From NCBI GenBank assembly GCA_963691815.1, contig OY829648.1, forward strand, positions 26,709,917-26,773,916: DNA of 64,000 nucleotides, in the 5' to 3' direction. The notes beneath the pieces are model-generated. The model saw nothing but the letters and a program-made list of their open reading frames with translations, was not told the origin of the DNA and ran no database searches. A program made the translations under genes and the position numbers. This DNA is from Echiichthys vipera (taxonomy: Eukaryota; Chordata; Actinopteri; Perciformes; Trachinidae). This document shows positions 58,801 through 64,000 of this stretch, piece after piece (position 1 is the first letter of the stretch; every line of letters starts with the position of its first letter).

Positions 58801-60353
58801 AGTCAAAAGGTAGGTAAAGCGTTATGTTTTTATTTGTGTCACCTTCACACAGCATGCATACTTACTCCTAAGGTAACTAGCATGAGCATCTGAGAGCCAC
58901 TCACTTCAATACTCATCCCCTCTGCGTAAGCCCCAGTGTACTCTGAGCCGTCGTGCAGAAAGGCCCCGTACGGTCCAACAGAGCCTGCTACCAAGGGACA
59001 CCCCTGCCCTTGAGAGATAAATAAACAAATCACAATGACATAGCCACAAAGTTCACAGAGACACAGTGTGTCACAGATTAGAAAACATCAATGATGTACA
59101 GTTTTGTACCTGTTGGATGAGTTTCTGAGACAAATTTCTCTGCAGCCTCTTTGGCCAGGTGAACCCCGGACATGAGCAGATCTCTGGCACGTTCAGAGCT
59201 CATGTGCAGGTGATGGATGAACCCTGGAATACTCGCCTGGTATGTAGCTGTTGTGATAACATCAGCACCACTGAGGAGAAACCTGTTGATATGAACTACG
59301 GTCATATTTGAACTCATTTCTACAATTGTTTATCATTTTTGTGCACCAAGACTATTGTTTTGGTGCAAATAATGATTATAATAAGTAGTGATACATCTGC
59401 CCATTATTTTCTCTATTTTTGAATATATGTGTAATTTATAATGTTTTTGCATGGACCTACCTGTAATGAGCCTCTCTTATAGCCTGGGGATTAGTATGCA
59501 AAAGCCTGGCGCTCCACAAAGGATCACCCTAGGAGTGTAAGAAACACAAAAACACCCAGTTAGCTTTTAAGATGTGTTTGACTGACAGTTTTCTCAACAA
59601 GTTTTCAGATGTCAACTTATAATTGAAACTAATACACCGTGTCATATTGACATAAAATATCTCAGTTGAACAAAAATATTAGTAAGTCTAATGACATACT
59701 TGCTACAGATTATGATCAGAATGACTGAGGTCTGTAAACGCATGGCAAACGGTGCCACCTAGTGGATTTAATATTTATTTAATAACAATTGCAAAAGCAT
59801 GACTTCTTTCCTTTTTTGTTTTTAATCAAAGGTGCCTCTTAATACTTTTACTCCACTGCATTTATTTGGCAGCTGTAGTTACTTTGCAGATGAAGATTTA
59901 AAAAGCCTATTATGAGAATATTTAATACAATGTATTGTTAAACAGTATATTAAACCACCCAACAGTATAAAATGAGAGAAATGAGCCTTACTGCAGCCAG
60001 CTTCAACATTAAAATACAGCTAATGTGACAGAGTATCAATAATAATAATCCAAAGGTATAAGACATAATAATGGTGACAGAGCCCATTTTGGCTGCATAG
60101 TAAGTACTTATAACCCAGAGACATAAATGATGTCATTACTCTGGTGATGAGTTAATACTTGTTCCCCTACTGCTATTCTCATTGTTTTCTTTTAGCACAT
60201 TATTTAATCAAACCACAAATTATACGTTATCATTACAAGAATTTGCTATATCTGGTCAAAACACACAGGCCTTATATTGGCTTTAATTACATGATAATAA
60301 ACATGAAGCTGTTGTATGTATGTATGTATGTATGTATGTACTGTATGTATGTA

Positions 60354-60422
<69 letters not shown>

Positions 60423-60656
60423 CTTTATTTATATATAAATAGTGCTGAGAGATGCTGGGAAATGAGAGTTTAAATGTGGAATGAGAGAGAGAGAGAGTTA
60501 ATGTAGTAAAGCAGGTGATTGTATTTTTTTTTAATTGCTTTAATGTTTTACCTGTAGTTTGAATCCTTGCGCTTCCAGTTCAGTTGCTAGTCCGCCATCC
60601 AAGATCAAAGGTCCTTTATCGTTCATGTAAAGTCTCAGGCGAGCGGAGGAATCCAT
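55885..60656 (-). CDS. homocysteine S-methyltransferase (8 coding exons, 331 residues)
   Basis: This enzyme family transfers a methyl group from S-methylmethionine or S-adenosylmethionine to homocysteine to form methionine, using a zinc-thiolate site. Coding exons in order: 60552-60656, 59461-59528, 59110-59282, 58905-59008, 57854-58015, 57550-57755, 56066-56145, 55885-55982, summing to 996 bases. Landmarks: LILDGGLATELEAQG near the N-terminus, SGADVITTATYQASI, LVAGSVGPYGAFLHDGSEY, GADLIAFETIPS, GVNCC (C235, C236) and ALIGGCCRIGP (C302, C303). The zinc ligands expected for the family (Cys of the VNC motif and both Cys of GGCC) are all present, and the length is normal, so the enzyme looks active. 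It resembles bacterial MmuM and plant HMT more than animal BHMT. There is no signal peptide, so cytosolic. The ATG at 60656 opens the first exon. The gene is divergent from nme7 and convergent with bivm. Confidence 0.94.
57190..57413. mobile_element. MITE with 32-bp terminal inverted repeats, methyltransferase intron 6
   Basis: 57190-57221 is the reverse complement of 57382-57413 with one mismatch. The element is 224 bases long and has no coding capacity. Ends begin TAAAGCCCCTGA. It is in the intron between exons 6 and 7. Confidence 0.8.
58059..58800 (+). mobile_element. MITE family 'AAAGGTCCCATATT', copy in methyltransferase intron 4
   Basis: The left end is 'aaaggtcccatattctgctc' and the right end 'acaatacgggacctttaaa', so terminal inverted repeats are visible. 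The interior is longer than in other copies and includes AT-rich sequence around 58200-58560 that looks like a later insertion. A perfect 11-bp hairpin occupies 58100-58130. Confidence 0.65.
59752..59765 (-). promoter_or_regulatory. CTCF core-motif match
   Basis: Read on the minus strand the 14 bases are CCACTAGGTGGCAC, a full match to the degenerate CTCF core CCASYAGRKGGCRS. It lies in the first intron of the methyltransferase gene. Occupancy is not known. Confidence 0.45.
60314..60416. repeat. compound microsatellite (TATG)n then (GT)n
   Basis: TATG-type tetranucleotides (60314-60357, with one interruption) run into about 28 GT units (60361-60416). It is in methyltransferase intron 1, 136 bases from the exon 1 donor. 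Confidence 0.95.
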
Positions 60657-61410
60657 GGAGAAACACTTTGAGGCACTTAGGTTACGTCCAAACACACACA
60701 GTTGAAGGGACAGCACGGTTAATGGGCAAAGATCTAACGCCTACGACGTAAAATAAAGTAATGTACGTGAAATACTTCACGTTACTTTACAGACTGTTGT
60801 TGTTGTTCCGGGTAAAATAAAAGGTTCGAAAGTTGCGTTTACAGCCGCTCGAAATTTTAACAATTATGGTCATTCCGACCTCCACAATTGCACCACACCA
60901 CCACTAGATGACGCACGAAACAATGACACGAGGTAGATCTAAAGATGTCGGGTTGTATATAAACTGTCTATGGTTAAAACCTGTGATATAAACGCAGCCC
61001 TGCACACGAATTAATCCGCTCTGGTGATTTACTTGTTAAAATGCTACTTGAACAAAGCATCGTGTCACTTCACATCTTACGTCATAATTCCCCCACTTGC
61101 CTAAGATTTTCATATTAACTTGTGTAAATGCAGATATTTGCGTGGTGCCTCTGACTATTATACATTATGTTGTATACTTAATATTACCTTTTCTGTGACT
61201 TCATTTTTTGTAACTTTTAACCACCCTAAAGTGGTTAAACGTTTTCTTACCATAAAAAACACCTGCCATGTACATTGTGAGGTGAGTGTACCCTGAATGC
61301 ATCTTGGCTTGTCACTTCAGTTACCATAGAGACGACGGATAGCCCGCGGTGGCTAATGTTTGCTGGTTGAGAATAGTATTGGCGTGTGTAGACTTTGTTC
61401 ATTTGTCAAA
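60657..61410. promoter_or_regulatory. divergent promoter region of methyltransferase (-) and nme7 (+)
   Basis: A 754-base region between two divergent start codons. It holds the X-box (61320-61333), a CTCF-like site at 60901-60914 (13 of 14) and a small repeat fragment near 60960. No other gene is seen. Confidence 0.55.
61320..61333 (+). promoter_or_regulatory. RFX X-box before nme7
   Basis: GTTACCATAGAGAC fits the vertebrate X-box (two inverted half-sites with a two-base spacer): the left half-site is perfect and the right half has one or two departures. It is 78 bases before the nme7 ATG, the usual position for RFX-controlled ciliary genes. Confidence 0.6.
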
Positions 61411-63750
61411 ATGGTGAGTTAAATGTCCCCCGTTAAATAACAGTGATGCGAGCGCGCCATTCGTTGGTTAGATGTTCGGCACCATTGAACTAAAACGCTT
61501 GTACGGGAAAATGTTTGCTAACGTAACGTAGCAAACACAAGCTAGCAGTTAGCATAACAGTTAACAGGTAACCAACTAAACTATCGTTAGTCAACAGCGT
61601 CAGCCTCAGTGAAGGTATTTTATTTATGCTGTGATTTTCGGAGTAGCCACGTTCATTAATGTGCAACTTAAAGACAGTTTTACAACAACAATACCCGGTG
61701 GTAACTAACTGACACAATGTCTAGTAGATGAGCATGGACCAGCTAACGTTACTGTAGCTATGCTGTAACGTTTGTAACGTTGATACCAATTTAACGTTAA
61801 CGCTACAGTTCCATTCACATAACGCTACGTATGTTAGCTCACCGAAGAAATAAGCTTGATATCAGTATAATGAATTTTAATATGAGTTGGTAATCTTTTA
61901 TGCAGTAAATTATTATATGCTAAATTGGGTTTGAGATAACGCATGAGGCACAAACTAGATGTATTTCAATATGACTGGCTGGGTGCTAGCTTGTTTGCTA
62001 ACATTAAAAGTTAGTTTCATTTAAAGAACAATAGAACTATAGATTGCTGTGGAAAAATAGGTAATGAAGCACTGTCTGCCCAAGTGCCTTCGAGCAAGAT
62101 ATTGGATCTCGGGCACTTGTCTTTCAGTGTCCACGAGCGTTGACTTTATTGTGGTAGTAGTGGCCAAAAAAGATAAAACATCAAAATGTCCCAAATATGT
62201 TGGGAATCTTTGCATGCTAAATAACTCATCCCTGAATCATTTGTTTGATAAGATTATTTCCACGTGTATATCTAAATACTCTGAGACTTTAAATTCTATC
62301 TAAGTGTTTGTATTTGCAGAATAGAGAGATTGTTTATATTCTTTGCCTCCTCAGTCAGGGTCACAGGGTTGGAGGTTTTTTTTAAGTTAACAATGGGCAG
62401 ACACAAGGAAATACTTTGGACATGTCGTCCTTCACAGAGACAAACACACACACTAGGGTCAGGATAAAGTCTTCCATTTCCATTCAACTGACTTTAGACC
62501 ATGGAAGGAAACTGGACTGCTGCACGGAAAGCTCTGGAAGTCAAATACAGGTCCCTGTTGCTATGAAGTGACATACTGTAGCTAACAAATGAGCTGGCAC
62601 TACCAGTAAACCTTATCTGGGTTTAAGCCAAAGTGAGGAATAGACGAGATGAATAGAATCTGATCTGTCGTCACTCACGTGTCGATATGAGATCATTCTA
62701 AGCTGTTAGTGTAATCACAACAAACAACTTTGAGACTATTACGTAACACAAGAATGTTCCAAGTCTCTGCAAGTTTATCATCACAATCAAAACACTGGTC
62801 GAAGGGTGGATGACACATTCAAAAATCTCAAACACTAAAGCATGCACAGGAACATTGGTAAAGATATAAAGCACCTGTGATGGGCTAAGACAAACAAACC
62901 TCTGGTGTGTTCCCTTTATTCAATAATTTGAACTCATACTCACTGTTTATCTTTTCTCCTTTTAGATACTTGTAAAACCATTTGGGTTTACACCTGGGAT
63001 TAAAACCCACACAAATATCTTTGTCAAAAAAGTTGTTAGAATATCAAATACTCGTGGTTTGAAGCAACATTATGAGATGACATTTTGTCCCTCTTTATTA
63101 GTCTCATAATCTGTCCAATGCACCTTAGATTATTATATGTTTACGTTTGCACAAAATCTTACTGTTTTGATGTGTCTGTTTGTAATGCTGCTGTTACACT
63201 GCAATTTCCTAGCTTAGGATCAATGAAGTATTTCTATTATATTCTATTATTTGCTCTGTCTCTTGACTTGATTATCAGGAGGACCGCTATGCCTTTCTCA
63301 CTGAGTGGTACGACCCTACTGCAGCTCTCCTGAGGCGCTACCAGCTCTTCTACTACCCCAAAGATAGCTCAGTGGAAATGGTAAGCATTTAGTACTTTTA
63401 AAGGCAAGGCTACTATAATTAGAACAATTGTCAATGATGACATGTTTTTGCATTGCTGACATCTGGAGAAAATGTTTGCAGCATAGATTGTATCCTCTGG
63501 GTTATTTTTCAATGTCATCATGAACTGCTTAAGTCAACTATTTGATTTTACTAAACTACCAATGTGTTTTTCTTTATTTGCAGTTTGATGTAAAAAACCA
63601 ACGAATATTTTTGAGAAGGACCAAGTATGAAGACCTCAATCAAGAGGACCTTTTCGTTGGTAATAGAGTCAATGTGTTCTCGCGGCAGCTTAATCTGATT
63701 GAATATGGAGATCAGTACACAGCAAACAAACTTGGCAGCAAAAAAGAAAG
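61411..63750 (+). CDS. nme7: NME7, nucleoside diphosphate kinase homologue 7 (5' part; first 3 coding exons)
   Basis: NME7 is a component of the gamma-tubulin ring complex and of ciliary doublet microtubules, with a DM10 domain followed by two NDK domains. Only the DM10 part lies in this window. Exon 1 (61411-61413) codes for the initiator methionine alone. Exon 2 (63279-63380) begins EDRYAFLTEWYDPTAALLRR. Exon 3 (63584-63750) encodes FDVKNQRIFLRRTKYEDL, then FVGNRVNVFSRQLNLIEYGD and ends at KKE with two bases of the next codon, before a gtatga donor. The similarity to the human N-terminus is strong and colinear. The NDK domains must lie to the right of the window end. An X-box in the promoter agrees with a ciliary role. 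Confidence 0.93.
63190..63250 (+). repeat. LINE/SINE 3' tail next to nme7 exon 2
   Basis: The words 'ctgcaatttcctagcttag', 'gatcaatgaagtatttcta' and 'ttatattctatta' form the familiar fish retroposon tail, in plus orientation. It ends about 30 bases before the acceptor of nme7 exon 2. Confidence 0.65.
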
Positions 63751-64000
63751 GTATGATTGTGTAGGTTGTGTGATGAGTCTTCTCCGATTACATGCCTCAC
63801 TTCTGGAATGTGTTATATCTTGATTTACTTCTTTTTCTTATGTTATTTTGATTAATTCTTATACCTATATTGTTAGTTATTAGATGCTTATGAAGCAGCA
63901 TCTGCTGTTAAACAGATGTCACTCAGCTATTTAAAGCAAACAATATGACTTTGACTTACCAAGTATTTCACATAACTATGCCCAAATAAAATACAAAACA
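63751..64000. other. nme7 intron 3, runs off the window
   Basis: AT-rich intron sequence. No further exon is visible before the window ends. Confidence 0.6.

Noticed and set aside
60159..60473. 104-codon Cys/Val-rich frame
   Set aside because: Translation of the TATG/GT microsatellite.
1..64000. CRISPR arrays, operons, bacterial-type elements
   Set aside because: Spliced vertebrate genes and fish repeats throughout. The tandem repeats are microsatellites or minisatellites, not spacer arrays.

Overview
This is a vertebrate, almost certainly teleost fish, genomic window. Genes are split into many short exons with GT-AG introns. The non-coding DNA is packed with fish-type dispersed repeats: a CR1/Rex1-like LINE, an L2-like LINE tail, a tRNA-derived SINE, hAT-like and other MITEs, a Tc1/mariner remnant, and GT and TATG microsatellites. 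Two of the genes (a nucleoside hydrolase and a bacterial-type homocysteine S-methyltransferase) are, to my knowledge, absent from mammals. The species cannot be told from the sequence.

Layout. 1-8 kb is mostly repeat-rich intergenic DNA. It holds one small unrecognised two-exon candidate gene (+, 3740-4742) and ends in a MITE and the tmem131 promoter region. 8176-40792 (+) is tmem131, which I traced as 41 coding exons giving an intact 1787-residue reading frame. 42390-45730 (-) is a five-coding-exon nucleoside hydrolase of 325 residues, tail-to-tail with tmem131. It has a non-coding 5' exon at about 47.05-47.15 kb. 47930-52873 (+) is bivm (nine coding exons, 508 residues), sharing a divergent promoter with the hydrolase. 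55885-60656 (-) is a homocysteine S-methyltransferase (eight coding exons, 331 residues), tail-to-tail with bivm. 61411-63750 (+) is the 5' part of nme7, whose DM10 domain is visible and which runs off the right edge. It is divergent from the methyltransferase and has an RFX-type X-box about 78 bp before its ATG.

The genes do not form one pathway. tmem131 is an ER membrane protein linked to collagen export. The hydrolase would serve nucleoside salvage, the methyltransferase methionine formation, and NME7 cilia and microtubules. BIVM has no settled function. The arrangement is alternating convergent and divergent pairs: tmem131><NH, NH<>bivm, bivm><HMT, HMT<>nme7.

I found no clearly novel system. 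The observations most worth a second look are the unrecognised two-exon gene, a displaced partial copy of tmem131 exon 5 inside intron 5, repeats sitting directly on splice sites, an X-box at nme7, and CTCF-like motifs, some of them carried by dispersed repeats. Exon boundaries come from reading frame, splice dinucleotides and recalled family sequence. No alignment or transcript search was run.
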